DNA from: Balaenoptera acutorostrata
Taxonomy: Eukaryota > Chordata > Mammalia > Artiodactyla > Balaenopteridae
Assembly (NCBI RefSeq): GCF_949987535.1
Contig: NW_026645869.1
Location: forward strand, 62,001-126,000
DNA: 64,000 nucleotides
Reading direction: 5' to 3'
In this document: piece after piece, positions 10,293 to 24,359 of the stretch
Layout of the letters: the number at the start of each line of letters is the position of its first letter
How positions within the stretch are numbered: position 1 is the first letter of the stretch
Position numbers and translations under genes: made by a program
The notes under the pieces: model-generated
The model's input: the letters and a program-made list of their open reading frames with translations, nothing else
Database searches by the model: none
What the model was told of the DNA's origin: nothing

Positions 10293-12051
10293 CCCGTGAA
10301 ACAAAGACAGTGAAAGAGAGAGAAATTCTTACAAAATTCGTTCAGGGGCTGTGATGCAACCTGGATTGACCATATCTAGACCCACAGCTGATTGAGACAT
10401 AAGGGTGGACACTCTTGGGGCTGAGAGGTTCGGTGAGGTTGGGTGAGCCAACGCAGACCCTTTCAAGTAATACTGCATGGTACCCATCCCATGGGTCCCA
10501 ACTCTCCAGGTTCAAGGGCATCTTCCTACGTCGAAAACAGGCATGAGAAACCCAGAAGATGGTACACCGTGTGATCGGGAAAGGTTTCTAAAACGCACCT
10601 CATTTCTCATCTCCTTTGCTCGGGTTCGCCATTCCAGCCGATTTACTAGCCATCTCCCTCCTTGGAGAATCAGCACCTTTAACCTCCTGTTCCGTACAGG
10701 TTGCAATTTGTCCTGAGGATGAAGGGGAAGAGGGGGAACCAATGAGAGACTAGCTCTAGGTGTTGGGACAGGCACAGGTCACTCTATTTTCCCATCAGGA
10801 AGAAGAATTAAGCACAAGCTCAGCCTGCCCCCCAGAACCAGAAGAGGGCCTGAAGCAATCCTGCGCTTTTGCGGCCAGCTCCCAAAAAAGCGAGTTGAAA
10901 AATGGAGCTCAGGGACACTGCAATTCACAAACCTGCAGAGTTTTAAATGATACCTCTCGTCCACAAATATATTAAGGGAAGGCAACGAAGAGGCTTTGAA
11001 AGCAAGGCAGAATTGCAGGAAACAGATTTCAGGAGGTAGATTCGAATCGCCTTGAAAGCACATGAAAAGCGGCAAAACGTGGACAATGATGCCCTTGGCC
11101 AAAAAGGGCGTATGCGTTTTTTCCTGAATATATTCAGGAAAAAACGCATACGCCCTTTTTGGCCAACCAAGCAACCTGGAAAGGCCAATCAGCGCTCCAA
11201 AGAGGTCTCGCTTCCCAGCGGGCAAAAGGGCCATGCGGAAAAAAGTGTCCAAACCAGAAATGCAGGACCGGCCATGGAGAAATGGGAGCCTTGCTACGCT
11301 GATGGGTGGGATGTAAATTGCCAACAGCCACTCTGGAGAAGTGTACGGTGTGTTCTGAAACATCTAAAAAACACAGCTTGGAGAGCATAGGGCACTTCCA
11401 CTCATGGGCGTATAAATTGGGAAAACTAAAAATCAGCAAGACACAGGCACCCCAAAGTTTAGGGCTGCTCTGTGGACAAGAACCCCCACTTCATTACACC
11501 TTAAATATCCTAGGAAAGAGAAAAATGGATAAAGAAGTTGTGGTCCTCATGTACAATGGAATATCACTCAGCCATGAAATCAACGTCATAAGGCTAGTAG
11601 CAGCACGATGAGTGGATTTAGGTACGACGATTCTAAGTGAAATAAGTCACACAGAAAAAGACACTTATCATAAGATATCACTTCTAGAGGGAATGTAAAA
11701 ACCGCTACACTTGAACTGAACTGCAAAACAGAACAGAGTCCCACGTTTAGGAAACACACTATGGCTGCTGAACGGGAAAGGTGAGGTGGGGTGATGCATA
11801 AAACAAGGGTTTCAAATTAGCTCCGATACCGTTCCATAAACCCAATATGTAAGAGACAAGACCTATTCCTTTTTCAGTGAACTGGACTCAACACCCCCTA
11901 TTCACCGCACAAGAATATATCTGACTAGTAAGAATCTTCAAACCTATGTATTGATATCTCTCTGTAAGTGAGTCAAGGGGGTGTAAAGCGGCATAAACAC
12001 AGCCGTGAAAAGCAGCTAAACCCCATTATAAAAATAAATTACTTTTCAAAA
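10293..12051 (+). repeat. Satellite monomer M7
   Basis: 1,759 bp. Partner of M3 through most of its length (CCCAACTCTCC, AGGGACACTG), but the palindrome at 11095 is perfect and the 3' part diverges (CACTTCTAGAGG, GAACTGCAAAAC). The four-monomer similarity therefore fades inside this copy. Confidence 0.95.
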
Positions 12052-13809
12052 CCCGTGAAACAAAGACAGTGAAAGAGAGAGAAATTCTTACAAAATTCGT
12101 TCAGGGGCTGTGATGCAACCTGGATTGACCATATCTAGACCCACAGCTGATTGAGACATAAGGGTGGACACTCTTGGGGCTGCGAGGTTCGGTGAGGTTG
12201 GGTGAGCCAACGCAGACCCTTTCAAGTAATACTGCATGGTACCCATCCCATGGGTCCCAAATCTCCAGGTTCAAGGGCATCTTCCTACGTCGAAAACAGG
12301 CATGAGAAACCCAGAAGATGGTACACCGTGTGATCGGGAAAGGTTTCTAAAACGCACCTCATTTCTCATCTCCTTTGCTCGGGTTCGCCATTCCAGCCGA
12401 TTTACTAGCCATCTCCCTCCTTGGAGAATCAGCACCTTTAACCTCCTGTTCCGTACAGGTTGCAATTTGTCCTGAGGATGAAGGGGAAGAGGGGGAGCCA
12501 ATGAGAGACTAGCTCTAGGTGTTGGGACAGGCACAGGTCACTCTATTTTCCCATCAGGAAGAAGAATTAAGCACAAGCTCAGCCTGGCCCCAGAACCAGA
12601 AGAGGGCCTGAAGCAATCCTGCGCTTTTGCGGCCAGCTCCCAAAAAAGCGAGTTGAAAAATGGAGCTCAGGGGCACTGCAATTCACAAACCTGCAGAGTT
12701 TTAAATGATACCTCTCGTCCACAAATATATTAAGGGAAGGCAACGAAGAGGCTTTGAAAGCAAGGCAGAATTGCAGGAAACAGATTTCAGGAGGTAGATT
12801 CGAATCGCCTTGAAAGCACATGAAAAGCGGCAAAACGTGGACAATGATGCCCTTGGCCAAAAAGGGCGTATGCCTTTTTTCCTGAATATATTCAGGAAAA
12901 AACGCATACGCCCTTTTTGGCCAACCAAGCAACCTGGAAAGGCCAATCAGCACTCCAAAGAAGTCTCGCTTCCCAGCGGGCAAAAGGGCCATGCGGAAAA
13001 AAGTGTCCAAACCAGAAATGCAGGACCGGCCATGGATAAATGGGAGCCTTGCTACGCTGATGGGTGGGATGTAAATTGCCAACAGCCACTCTGGAGAAGT
13101 GTACGGTGTGTTCTGAAACATCTAAAAAACACAGCTTGGAGAGCATAGGGCACTTCCACTCATGGGCGTATAAATTGGGAAAACTAAAAATCAGCAAGAC
13201 ACAGGCACCCCAAAGTTTAGGGCTGCTCTGTGGACAAGAACCCCCACTTCATTACACCTTAAATATCCTAGGAAAGAGAAAAATGGATAAAGAAGTTGTG
13301 GTCCTCATGTACAATGGAATATCACTCAGCCATGAAATCAACGTCATAAGGCTAGTAGCAGCACGATGAGTGGATTTAGGTACGACGATTCTAAGTGAAA
13401 TAAGTCACACAGAAAAAGACACTTATCATAAGATATCACTTCTAGAGGGAATATAAAAACCGCTACACTTGAACTGAATTGCAAAACAGAACAGAGTCAC
13501 ATGTTTAGGAAACACACTATGGCTGCTGAACGGGAAAGGTGAGGTGGGGTGATGCATAAAACAAGGGTTTCAAATTAGCTCCGATACCGTTCCATAAACC
13601 CAATATGTAAGAGACAAGACCTATTCCTTTTTCAGTGAACTGGACTCAACACCCCCTTTTCACCGCACAAGAATATATCTGACTAGTAAGAATCTTCAAA
13701 CCTATGTATTGATATCTCTCTGTAAGTGAGTCAAGGGGGTGTAAAGCGGCATAAACACAGCCGTGAAAAGCAGCTAAACCCCATTATAAAAATAAATTAC
13801 TTTTCAAAA
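12052..13809 (+). repeat. Satellite monomer M8
   Basis: 1,758 bp. Has CCTGGCCCCAGAACC near 12583, a one-base deletion plus substitution shared only with M11. CATGGATAAATGG near 13030 is shared with M11 and M12. AATATAAAAACC near 13450 is shared with M11. Palindrome at 12853 has the G-to-C mismatch. Confidence 0.95.
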
Positions 13810-15567
13810 CCCGTGAAACAAAGACAGTGAAAGAGAGAGAAATTCTTACAAAATTCGTTCAGGGGCTGTGATGCAACCTGGATTGACCATATCTAGACCC
13901 ACAGCTGATTGAGACATAAGGGTGGACACTCTTGGGGCTGAGAGGTTCGGTGAGGTTGGGTGAGCCAACGCAGACCCTTTCAAGTAATACTGCATGGTAC
14001 CCATCCCATGGGTCCCAAATCTCCAGGTTCAAGGGCATCTTCCTACGTCGAAAACAGGCATGAGAAACCCAGAAGATGGTACACCGTGTGATCGGGAAAG
14101 GTTTCTAAAACGCACCTCATTTCTCATCTCCTTTGCTCGGGTTCGCCATTCCAGCCGATTTACTAGCCATCTCCCTCCTTGGAGAATCAGCACCTTTAAC
14201 CTCCTGTTCCGTACAGGTTACAATTTGTCCTGAGGATGAACGGGAAGAGGGGGAACCAATGAGAGACTAGCTCTAGGTGTTGGGACAGGCACAGGTCACT
14301 CTATTTTCCCATCAGGAAGAAGAATTAAGCACAAGCTCAGCCTGCCCCCCAGAACCAGAAGAGGGCCTGAAGCAATCCTGCGCTTTTGCGGCCAGCTCCC
14401 AAAAAAGCGAGTTGAAAAATGGAGCTCAGGGGCACTGCAATTCACAAACCTGCAGAGTTTTAAATGATACCTCTCGTCCACAAATATATTAAGGGAAGGC
14501 AACGAAGAGGCTTTGAAAGCAAGGCAGAATTGCAGGAAACAGATTTCAGGAGGTAGATTCGAATCGCCTTGAAAGCACATGAAATGCGGCAAAACGTGGA
14601 CAATGATGCCCTTGGCCAAAAAGGGCGTATGCGTTTTTTCCTGAATATATTCAGGAAAAAACGCATACGCCCTTTTTGGCCAACCAAGCAACCTGGAAAG
14701 GCCAATCAGCGCTCCAAAGAAGTCTCGCTTCCCAGCGGGCAAAAGGGCCATGGGGAAAAAAGTGTCCAAACCAGAAATGCAGGACCGGCCATGGAGAAAT
14801 GGGAGCCTTGCTACGCTGATGGGTGGGATGTAAATTGCCAACAGGCACTCCGGAGAAGTGTACGGTGTGTTCTGAAACATCTAAAAACACAGCTTGGAGA
14901 GCATAGGGCACTTCCACTCATGGGCGTATAAATTGGGAAAACTAAAAATCAGCAAGACACAGGCACCCCAAAGTTTAGGGCTGCTCTGTGGACAAGAACC
15001 CCCACTTCATTACACCTTAAATATCCTAGGAAAGAGAAAAATGGATAAAGAAGTTGTGGTCCTCATGTACAATGGAATATCACTCAGCCATGAAATCAAC
15101 GTCATAAGGCTAGTAGCAGCACGATGAGTGGATTTAGGTACGACGATTCTAAGTGAAATAAGTCACACAGAAAAAGACACTTATCATAAGATATCACTTC
15201 TAGAGGGAATGTAAAAACCGCTACACTTGAACTGAATTGCAAAACAGAACAGAGTCCCACGTTTAGGAAACACACTATGGCTGCTGAACGGGAAAGGTGA
15301 GGTGGGGTGATGCATAAAACAAGGGTTTCAAATTAGCTCAGATACCGTTCCATAAACCCAATATGTAAGAGACAAGACCTATTCCTTTTTCAGTGAACTG
15401 GACTCAACACCCCCTATTCACCGCACAAGAATATATCTGACTAGTAAGAATCTTCAAACCTATGTATTGATATCTCTCTGTAAGTGAGTCAAGGGGGTGT
15501 AAAGCGGCATAAACACAGCCGTGAAAAGCAGCTAAACCCCATTATAAAACTAAATTACTTTTCAAAA
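13810..15567 (+). repeat. Satellite monomer M9
   Basis: 1,758 bp. Private changes: ACAGGTTACAA near 14213 and GAAATGCGGC near 14581. Derived CACTCCGG haplotype with a five-A run. Perfect palindrome at 14612. Confidence 0.95.
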
Positions 15568-17325
15568 CCCGTGAAACAAAGACAGTGAAAGAGAGAGAAA
15601 TTCTTACAAAATTCGTTCAGGGGCTGTGATGCAACCTGGATTGACCATATCTAGACCCACAGCTGATTGAGACATAAGGGTGGACACTCTTGGGGCTGAG
15701 AGGTTCGGTGAGGTTGGGTGAGCCAACGCAGACCCTTTCAAGTAATACTGCATGGTACCCATCCCATGGGTCCCAAATCTCCAGGTTCAAGGGCATCTTC
15801 CTACGTCGAAAACAGGCATGAGAAACCCAGAAGATGGTACACCGTGTGATCGGGAAAGGTTTCTAAAACGCACCTCATTTCTCATCTCCTTTGCTCGGGT
15901 TCGCCATTCCAGCCGATTTACTAGCCATCTCCCTCCTTGGAGAATCAGCACCTTTAACCTCCTGTTCCGTACAGGTTGCAATTTGTCCTGAGGATGAAGG
16001 GGAAGAGGGGGAACCAATGAGAGACTAGCTCTAGGTGTTGGGACAGGCACAGGTCACTCTATTTTCCCATCAGGAAGAAGAATTAAGCACAAGCTCAGCC
16101 TGCCCCCCAGAACCAGAAGAGGGCCTGAAGCAATCCTGCGCTTTTGCGGCCAGCTCCCAAAAAAGCGAGTTGAAAAATGGAGCTCAGGGACACTGCAATT
16201 CACAAACCTGCAGAGTTTTAAATGATACCTCTCGTCCACAAATATATTAAGGGAAGGCAACGAAGAGGCTTTGAAAGCAAGGCAGAATTGCAGGAAACAG
16301 ATTTCAGGAGGTAGATTCGAATCGCCTTGAAAGCACATGAAAAGCGGCAAAACGTGGACAATGATGCCCTTGGCCAAAAAGGGCGTATGCCTTTTTTCCT
16401 GAATATATTCAGGAAAAAACGCATACGCCCTTTTTGGCCAACCAAGCAACCTGGAAAGGCCAATCAGCGCTCCAAAGAAGTCTCGCTTCCCAGCGGGCAA
16501 AAGGGCCATGGGGAAAAAAGTGTCCAAACCAGAAATGCAGGACCGGCCATGGAGAAATGGGAGCCTTGCTACGCTGATGGGTGGGATGTAAATTGCCAAT
16601 AGGCACTCCGGAGAAGTGTACGGTGTGTTCTGAAACATCTAAAAACACAGCTTGGAGAGCATAGGGCACTTCCACTCATGGGCGTATAAATTGGGAAAAC
16701 TAAAAATCAGCAAGACACAGGCACCCCAAAGTTTAGGGCTGCTCTGTGGACAAGAACCCCCACTTCATTACACCTTAAATATCCTAGGAAAGAGAAAAAT
16801 GGATAAAGAAGTTGTGGTCCTCATGTACAATGGAATATCACTCAGCCATGAAATCAACGTCATAAGGCTAGTAGCAGCACGATGAGTGGATTTAGGTACG
16901 ACGATTCTAAGTGAAATAAGTCACACAGAAAAAGACACTTATCATAAGATATCACTTCTAGAGGGAATGTAAAAACCGCTACACTTGAACTGAATTGCAA
17001 AACAGAACAGAGTCCCACGTTTAGGAAACACACTATGGCTGCTGAACGGGAAAGGTGAGGTGGGGTGATGCATAAAACAAGGGTTTCAAATTAGCTCCGA
17101 TACCGTTCCATAAACCCAATATGTAAGAGACAAGACCTATTCCTTTTTCAGTGAACTGGACTCAACACCCCCTATTCACCGCACAAGAATATATCTGACT
17201 AGTAAGAATCTTCAAACCTATGTATTGATATCTCTCTGTAAGTGAGTCAAGGGGGTGTAAAGCGGCATAAACACAGCCGTGAAAAGCAGCTAAACCCCAT
17301 TATAAAAATAAATTACTTTTCAAAA
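15568..17325 (+). repeat. Satellite monomer M10
   Basis: 1,758 bp. Shares GCCAATAGGCACTCC near 16594 with M13 and M15, and AGGGACACTG with M13, 5,275 bp downstream. Palindrome at 16370 has the G-to-C mismatch. Confidence 0.95.
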
Positions 17326-19083
17326 CCCGTGAAACAAAGACAGTGAAAGAGAGAGAAATTCTTACAAAATTCGTTCAGGGGCTGTGATGCAACCTGGATT
17401 GACCATATCTAGACCCACAGCTGATTGAGACATAAGGGTGGACACTCTTGGGGCTGCGAGGTTCGGTGAGGTTGGGTGAGCCAACGCAGACCCTTTCAAG
17501 TAATACTGCATGGTACCCATCCCATGGGTCCCAAATCTCCAGGTTCAAGGGCATCTTCCTACGTCGAAAACAGGCATGAGAAACCCAGAAGATGGTACAC
17601 CGTGTGATCGGGAAAGGTTTCTAAAACGCACCTCATTTCTCATCTCCTTTGCTCGGGTTCGCCATTCCAGCCGATTTACTAGCCATCTCCCTCCTTGGAG
17701 AATCAGCACCTTTAACCTCCTGTTCCGTACAGGTTGCAATTTGTCCTGAGGATGAAGGGGAAGAGGGGGAGCCAATGTGAGACTAGCTCTAGGTGTTGGG
17801 ACAGGCACAGGTCACTCTATTTTCCCATCAGGAAGAAGAATTAAGCACAAGCTCAGCCTGGCCCCAGAACCAGAAGAGGGCCTGAAGCAATCCTGCGCTT
17901 TTGCGGCCAGCTCCCAAAAAAGCGAGTTGAAAAATGGAGCTCAGGGGCACTGCAATTCACAAACCTGCAGAGTTTTAAATGATACCTCTCGTCCACAAAT
18001 ATATTAAGGGAAGGCAACGAAGAGGCTTTGAAAGCAAGGCAGAATTGCAGGAAACAGATTTCAGGAGGTAGATTCGAATCGCCTTGAAAGCACATGAAAA
18101 GCGGCAAAACGTGGACAATGATGCCCTTGGCCAAAAAGGGCGTATGCGTTTTTTCCTGAATATATTCAGGAAAAAACGCATACGCCCTTTTTGGCCAACC
18201 AAGCAACCTGGAAAGGCCAATCAGCACTCCAAAGAAGTCTCGCTTCCCAGCGGGCAAAAGGGCCATGCGGAAAAAAGTGTCCAAACCAGAAATGCAGGAC
18301 CGGCCATGGATAAATGGGAGCCTTGCTACGCTGATGAGTGGGATGTAAATTGCCAACAGCCACTCTGGAGAAGTGTACGGTGTGTTCTGAAGCATCTAAA
18401 AAACACAGCTTGGAGAGCATAGGGCACTTCCACTCATGGGCGTATAAATTGGGAAAACTAAAAATCAGCAAGACACAGGCACCCCAAAGTTTAGGGCTGC
18501 TCTGTGGACAAGAACCCCCACTTCATTACACCTTAAATATCCTAGGAAAGAGAAAAATGGATAAAGAAGTTGTGGTCCTCATGTACAATGGAATATCACT
18601 CAGCCATGAAATCAACGTCATAAGGCTAGTAGCAGCACGATGAGTGGATTTAGGTACGACGATTCTAAGTGAAATAAGTCACACAGAAAAAGACACTTAT
18701 CATAAGATATCACTTCTAGAGGGAATATAAAAACCGCTACACTTGAACTGAATTGCAAAACAGAACAGAGTCACATGTTTAGGAAACACACTATGGCTGC
18801 TGAACGGGAAAGGTGAGGTGGGGTGATGCATAAAACAAGGGTTTCAAATTAGCTCCGATACCGTTCCATAAACCCAATATGTAAGAGACAAGACCTATTC
18901 CTTTTTCAGTGAACTGGACTCAACACCCCCTATTCACCGCACAAGAATATATCTGACTAGTAAGAATCTTCAAACCTATGTATTGATATCTCTCTGTAAG
19001 TGAGTCAAGGGGGTGTAAAGCGGCATAAACACAGCCGTGAAAAGCAGCTAAACCCCATTATAAAACTAAATTACTTTTCAAAA
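17326..19083 (+). repeat. Satellite monomer M11
   Basis: 1,758 bp. Partner of M8 at 5,274 bp (CCTGGCCCCAG indel, CATGGATAAATGG, AATATAAAAACC, CACATGTTTAGG). Private: GCCAATGTGAGAC near 17771, CTGATGAGTGGG near 18330, GAAGCATC near 18389. Unlike M8, its palindrome at 18127 is perfect. Confidence 0.95.
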
Positions 19084-20842
19084 CCCGTGAAACAAAGACA
19101 GTGAAAGAGAGAGAAATTCTTACAAAATTCGTTCAGGGGCTGTGATGCAACCTGGATTGACCATATCTAGACCCACAGCTGATTGAGACATAAGGGTGGA
19201 CACTCTTGGGGCTGAGAGGTTCGGTGAGGTTGGGTGAGCCAACGCAGACCCTTTCAAGTAATACTGCATGGTACCCATCCCATGGGTCCCAAATCTCCAG
19301 GTTCAAGGGCATCTTCCTACGTCGAAAACAGGCATGAGAAACCCAGAAGATGGTACACCGTGTGATCGGGAAAGGTTTCTAAAACGCACCTCATTTCTCA
19401 TCTCCTTTGCTCGGGTTCGCCATTCCAGCCGATTTACTAGCCATCTCCCTCCTTGGAGAATCAGCACCTTTAACCTCCTGTTCCGTACAGGTTGCAATTT
19501 GTCCTGAGGATGAAGGGGAAGAGGGGGAACCAATGAGAGACTAGCTCTAGGTGTTGGGACAGGCACAGGTCACTCTATTTTCCCATCAGGAAGAAGAATT
19601 AAGCACAAGCTCAGCCTGCCCCCCAGAACCAGAAGAGGGCCTGAAGCAATCCTGCGCTTTTGCGGCCAGCTCCCAAAAAAGCGAGTTGAAAAATGGAGCT
19701 CAGGGGCACTGCAATTCACAAACCTGCAGAGTTTTAAATGATACCTCTCGTCCACAAATATATTAAGGGAAGGCAACGAAGAGGCTTTGAAAGCAAGGCA
19801 GAATTGCAGGAAACAGATTTCAGGAGGTAGATTCGAATCGCCTTGAAAGCACATGAAAAGCGGCAAAACGTGGACAATGATGCCCTTGGCCAAAAAGGGC
19901 GTATGCCTTTTTTCCTGAATATATTCAGGAAAAAACGCATACGCCCTTTTTGGCCAACCAAGCAACCTGGAAAGGCCAATCAGCACTCCAAAGAAGTCTC
20001 GCTTCCCAGCGGGCAAAAGGGCCATGCGGAAAAAAGTGTCCAAACCAGAAATGCAGGACCGGCCATGGATAAATGGGAGCCTTGCTACGCTGATGGGTGG
20101 GATGTAAATTGCCAACAGCCACTCTGGAGAAGTGTACGGTGTGTTCTGAAACATCTAAAAAACACAGCTTGGAGAGCATAGGGCACTTCCACTCATGGGC
20201 GTATAAATTGGGAAAACTAAAAATCAGCAAGACACAGGCACCCCAAAGTTTAGGGCTGCTCTGTGGACAAGAACCCCCACTTCATTACACCTTAAATATC
20301 CTAGGAAAGAGAAAAATGGATAAAGAAGTTGTGGTCCTCATGTACAATGGAATATCACTCAGCCATGAAATCAACGTCATAAGGCTAGTAGCAGCACGAT
20401 GAGTGGATTTAGGTACGAGGATTCTAAGTGAAATAAGTCACACAGAAAAAGACACTTATCATAAGATATCACTTCTAGAGGGAATGTAAAAACCGCTACA
20501 CTTGAACTGAATTGCAAAACAGAACAGAGTCCCACGTTTAGGAAACACACTATGGCTGCTGAACGGGAAAGGTGAGGTGGGGTGATGCATAAAACAAGGG
20601 TTTCAAATTAGCTCAGATACCGTTCCATAAACCCAATATGTAAGAGACAAGACCTATTCCTTTTTCAGTGAACTGGACTCAACACCCCCTATTCACCGCA
20701 CAAGAATATATCTGACTAGTAAGAATCTTCAAACCTATGTATTGATATCTCTCTGTAAGTGAGTCAAGGGGGTGTAAAGCGGCATAAACACAGCCGTGAA
20801 AAGCAGCTAAACCCCATTATAAAACTAAATTACTTTTCAAAA
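19084..20842 (+). repeat. Satellite monomer M12
   Basis: 1,759 bp. Resembles M8 and M11 in CATGGATAAATGG but lacks their one-base deletion. TACGAGGATTC near 20415 recurs in M14. Palindrome at 19886 has the G-to-C mismatch. Confidence 0.95.
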
Positions 20843-22600
20843 CCCGTGAAACAAAGACAGTGAAAGAGAGAGAAATTCTTACAAAATTCGTTCAGGGGCT
20901 GTGATGCAACCTGGATTGACCATATCTAGACCCACAGCTGATTGAGACATAAGGGTGGACACTCTTGGGGCTGAGAGGTTCGGTGAGGTTGGGTGAGCCA
21001 ACGCAGACCCTTTCAAGTAATACTGCATGGTACCCATCCCATGGGTCCCAAATCTCCAGGTTCAAGGGCATCTTCCTACGTCGAAAACAGGCATGAGAAA
21101 CCCAGAAGATGGTACACCGTGTGATCGGGAAAGGTTTCTAAAACGCACCTCATTTCTCATCTCCTTTGCTCGGGTTCGCCATTCCAGCCGATTTACTAGC
21201 CATCTCCCTCCTTGGAGAATCAGCACCTTTAACCTCCTGTTCCGTACAGGTTGCAATTTGTCCTGAGGATGAAGGGGAAGAGGGGGAACCAATGAGAGAC
21301 TAGCTCTAGGTGTTGGGACAGGCACAGGTCACTGTATTTTCCCATCAGGAAGAAGAATTAAGCACAAGCTCAGCCTGCCCCCCAGAACCAGAAGAGGGCC
21401 TGAAGCAATCCTGCGCTTTTGCGGCCAGCTCCCAAAAAAGCGAGTTGAAAAATGGAGCTCAGGGACACTGCAATTCACAAACCTGCAGAGTTTTAAATGA
21501 TACCTCTCGTCCACAAATATATTAAGGGAAGGCAACGAAGAGGCTTTGAAAGCAAGGCAGAATTGCAGGAAACAGATTTCAGGAGGTAGATTCGAATCGC
21601 CTTGAAAGCACATGAAAAGCGGCAAAACGTGGACAATGATGCCCTTGGCCAAAAAGGGCGTATGCCTTTTTTCCTGAATATATTCAGGAAAAAACGCATA
21701 CGCCCTTTTTGGCCAACCAAGCAACCTGGAAAGGCCAATCAGCGCTCCAAAGAAGTCTCGCTTCCCAGCGGGCAAAAGGGCCATGGGGAAAAAAGTGTCC
21801 AAACCAGAAATGCAGGACCGGCCATGGAGAAATGGGAGCCTTGCTACGCTGATGGGTGGGATGTAAATTGCCAATAGGCACTCCGGAGAAGTGTACGGTG
21901 TGTTCTGGAACATCTAAAAACACAGCTTGGAGAGCATAGGGCACTTCCACTCATGGGCGTATAAATTGGGAAAACTAAAAATCAGCAAGACACAGGCACC
22001 CCAAAGTTTAGGGCTGCTCTGTGGACAAGAACCCCCACTTCATTACACCTTAAATATCCTAGGAAAGAGAAAAATGGATAAAGAAGTTGTGGTCCTCATG
22101 TACAATGGAATATCACTCAGCCATGAAATCAACGTCATAAGGCTAGTAGCAGCACGATGAGTGGATTTATGTACGACGATTCTAAGTGAAATAAGTCACA
22201 CAGAAAAAGACACTTATCATAAGATATCACTTCTAGAGGGAATGTAAAAACCGCTACACTTGAACTGAATTGCAAAACAGAACAGAGTCCCACGTTTAGG
22301 AAACACACTATGGCTGCTGAACGGGAAAGGTGAGGTGGGGTGATGCATAAAACAAGGGTTTCAAATTAGCTCCGATACCGTTCCATAAACCCAATATGTA
22401 AGAGACAAGACCTATTCCTTTTTCAGTGAACTGGACTCAACACCCCCTATTCACCGCACAAGAATATATCTGACTAGTAAGAATCTTCAAACCTATGTAT
22501 TGATATCTCTCTGTAAGTGAGTCAAGGGGGTGTAAAGCGGCATAAACACAGCCGTGAAAAGCAGCTAAACCCCATTATAAAAATAAATTACTTTTCAAAA
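20843..22600 (+). repeat. Satellite monomer M13
   Basis: 1,758 bp. Partner of M10. Private: CACTGTATTTTCC near 21332, TTCTGGAACATC near 21903, TTTATGTACGACG near 22166. Palindrome at 21645 has the G-to-C mismatch. Confidence 0.95.
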
Positions 22601-24359
22601 CCCGTGAAACAAAGACAGTGAAAGAGAGAGAAATTCTTACAAAATTCGTTCAGGGGCTGTGATGCAACCTGGATTGACCATATCTAGACCCACAGCTGAT
22701 TGAGACATAAGGGTGGACACTCTTGGGGCTGAGAGGTTCGGTGAGGTTGGGTGAGCCAACGCAGACCCTTTCAAGTAATACTGCATGGTACCCATCCCAT
22801 GGGTCCCAAATCTCCAGGTTCAAGGGCATCTTCCTACGTCGAAAACAGGCATGAGAAACCCAGAAGATGGTACACCGTGTGATCGGGAAAGGTTTCTAAA
22901 ACGCACCTCATTTCTCATCTCCTTTGCTCGGGTTCGCCATTCCAGCCGATTTACTAGCCATCTCCCTCCTTGGAGAATCAGCACCTTTAACCTCCTGTTC
23001 CGTACAGGTTGCAATTTGTCCTGAGGATGAACGGGAAGAGGGGGAACCAATGAGAGACTAGCTCTAGGTGTTGGGACAGGCACAGGTCACTCTATTTTCC
23101 CATCAGGAAGAAGAATTAAGCACAAGCTCAGCCTGCCCCCCAGAACCAGAAGAGGGCCTGAAGCAATCCTGCGCTTTTGCGGCCAGGTCCCAAAAAAGCG
23201 AGTTGAAAAATGGAGCTCAGGGGCACTGCAATTCACAGACCTGCAGAGTTTTAAATGATACCTCTCGTCCACAAATATATTAAGGGAAGGCAACGAAGAG
23301 GCTTTGAAAGCAAGGCAGAATTGCAGGAAACAGATTTCAGGAGGTAGATTCGAATCGCCTTGAAAGCACATGAAAAGCGGCAAAACGTGGACTATGATGA
23401 CCTTGGCCAAAAAGGGCGTATGCGTTTTTTCCTGAATATATTCAGGAAAAAACGCATACGCCCTTTTTGGCCAACCAAGCAACCTGGAAAGGCCAATCAG
23501 CGCTCCAAAGAAGTCTCGCTTCCCAGCGGGCAAAAGGGCCATGCGGAAAAAAGTGTCCAAACCAGAAATGCAGGACCGGCCATGGAGAAATGGGAGCCTT
23601 GCTACGCTGATGGGTGGGATGTAAATTGCCAACAGCCACTCTGGAGAAGTGTACGGTGTGTTCTGAAACATCTAAAAAACACAGCTTGAAGAGCATAGGG
23701 CACTTCCACTCATGGCCGTATAAATTGGGAAAACTAAAAATCAGCAAGACACAGGCACCCCAAAGTTTAGGGCTGCTCTGTGGACAAGAACCCCCACTTC
23801 ATTACACCTTAAATATCCTAGGAAAGAGAAAAATGGATAAAGAAGTTGTGGTCCTCATGTACAATGGAATATCACTCAGCCATGAAATCAACGTCATAAG
23901 GCTAGTAGCAGCATGATGAGTGGATTTAGGTACGAGGATTCTAAGTGAAATAAGTCACACAGAAAAAGACACTTATCATAAGATATCACTTCTAGAGGGA
24001 ATGTAAAAACCGCTACACTTGAACTGAATTGCAAAACAGAACAGAGTCCCACGTTTAGGAAACACACTATGGCTGCTGAAAGGGAAAGGTGAGGTGGGGT
24101 GATCCATAAAACAAGGGTTTCAAATTAGCTCAGATACCGTTCCATAAACCCAATATGTAAGAGACAAGACCTATTCCTTTTTCAGTGAACTGGACTCAAC
24201 ACCCCCTATTCACCGCACAAGAATATATCTGACTAGTAAGAATCTTCAAACCTATGTATTGATATCTCTCTGTAAGTGAGTCAAGGGGGTGTAAAGCGGC
24301 ATAAACACAGCCGTGAAAAGCAGCTAAACCCCATTATAAAACTAAATTACTTTTCAAAA
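22601..24359 (+). repeat. Satellite monomer M14
   Basis: 1,759 bp. Unusually many private changes: GGCCAGGTCCC near 23182, GACTATGATGACC near 23390, CTTGAAGAGC near 23687, GCATGATGAG near 23912, GAAAGGGAAAGG near 24079. TTCACAGACCTG near 23233 is shared with M17-M19. Perfect palindrome at 23403. Confidence 0.95.

Larger units (their letters stand above)
1..11600 (+). repeat. Higher-order repeat, four monomers, period 7,032 bp
   Basis: Position 1 aligns with 7033. M1/M5, M2/M6 and M3/M7 share private variants: the doubly mismatched palindrome; CACAGTTCAC with ATTCGACTCGCC; and CCCAACTCTCC with AGGGACACTG. Similarity fades in the 3' part of M7, and M8 is not a copy of M4. Fewer than two complete periods are therefore visible, which fits one large duplication as well as a longer regular series upstream. 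Confidence 0.85.
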
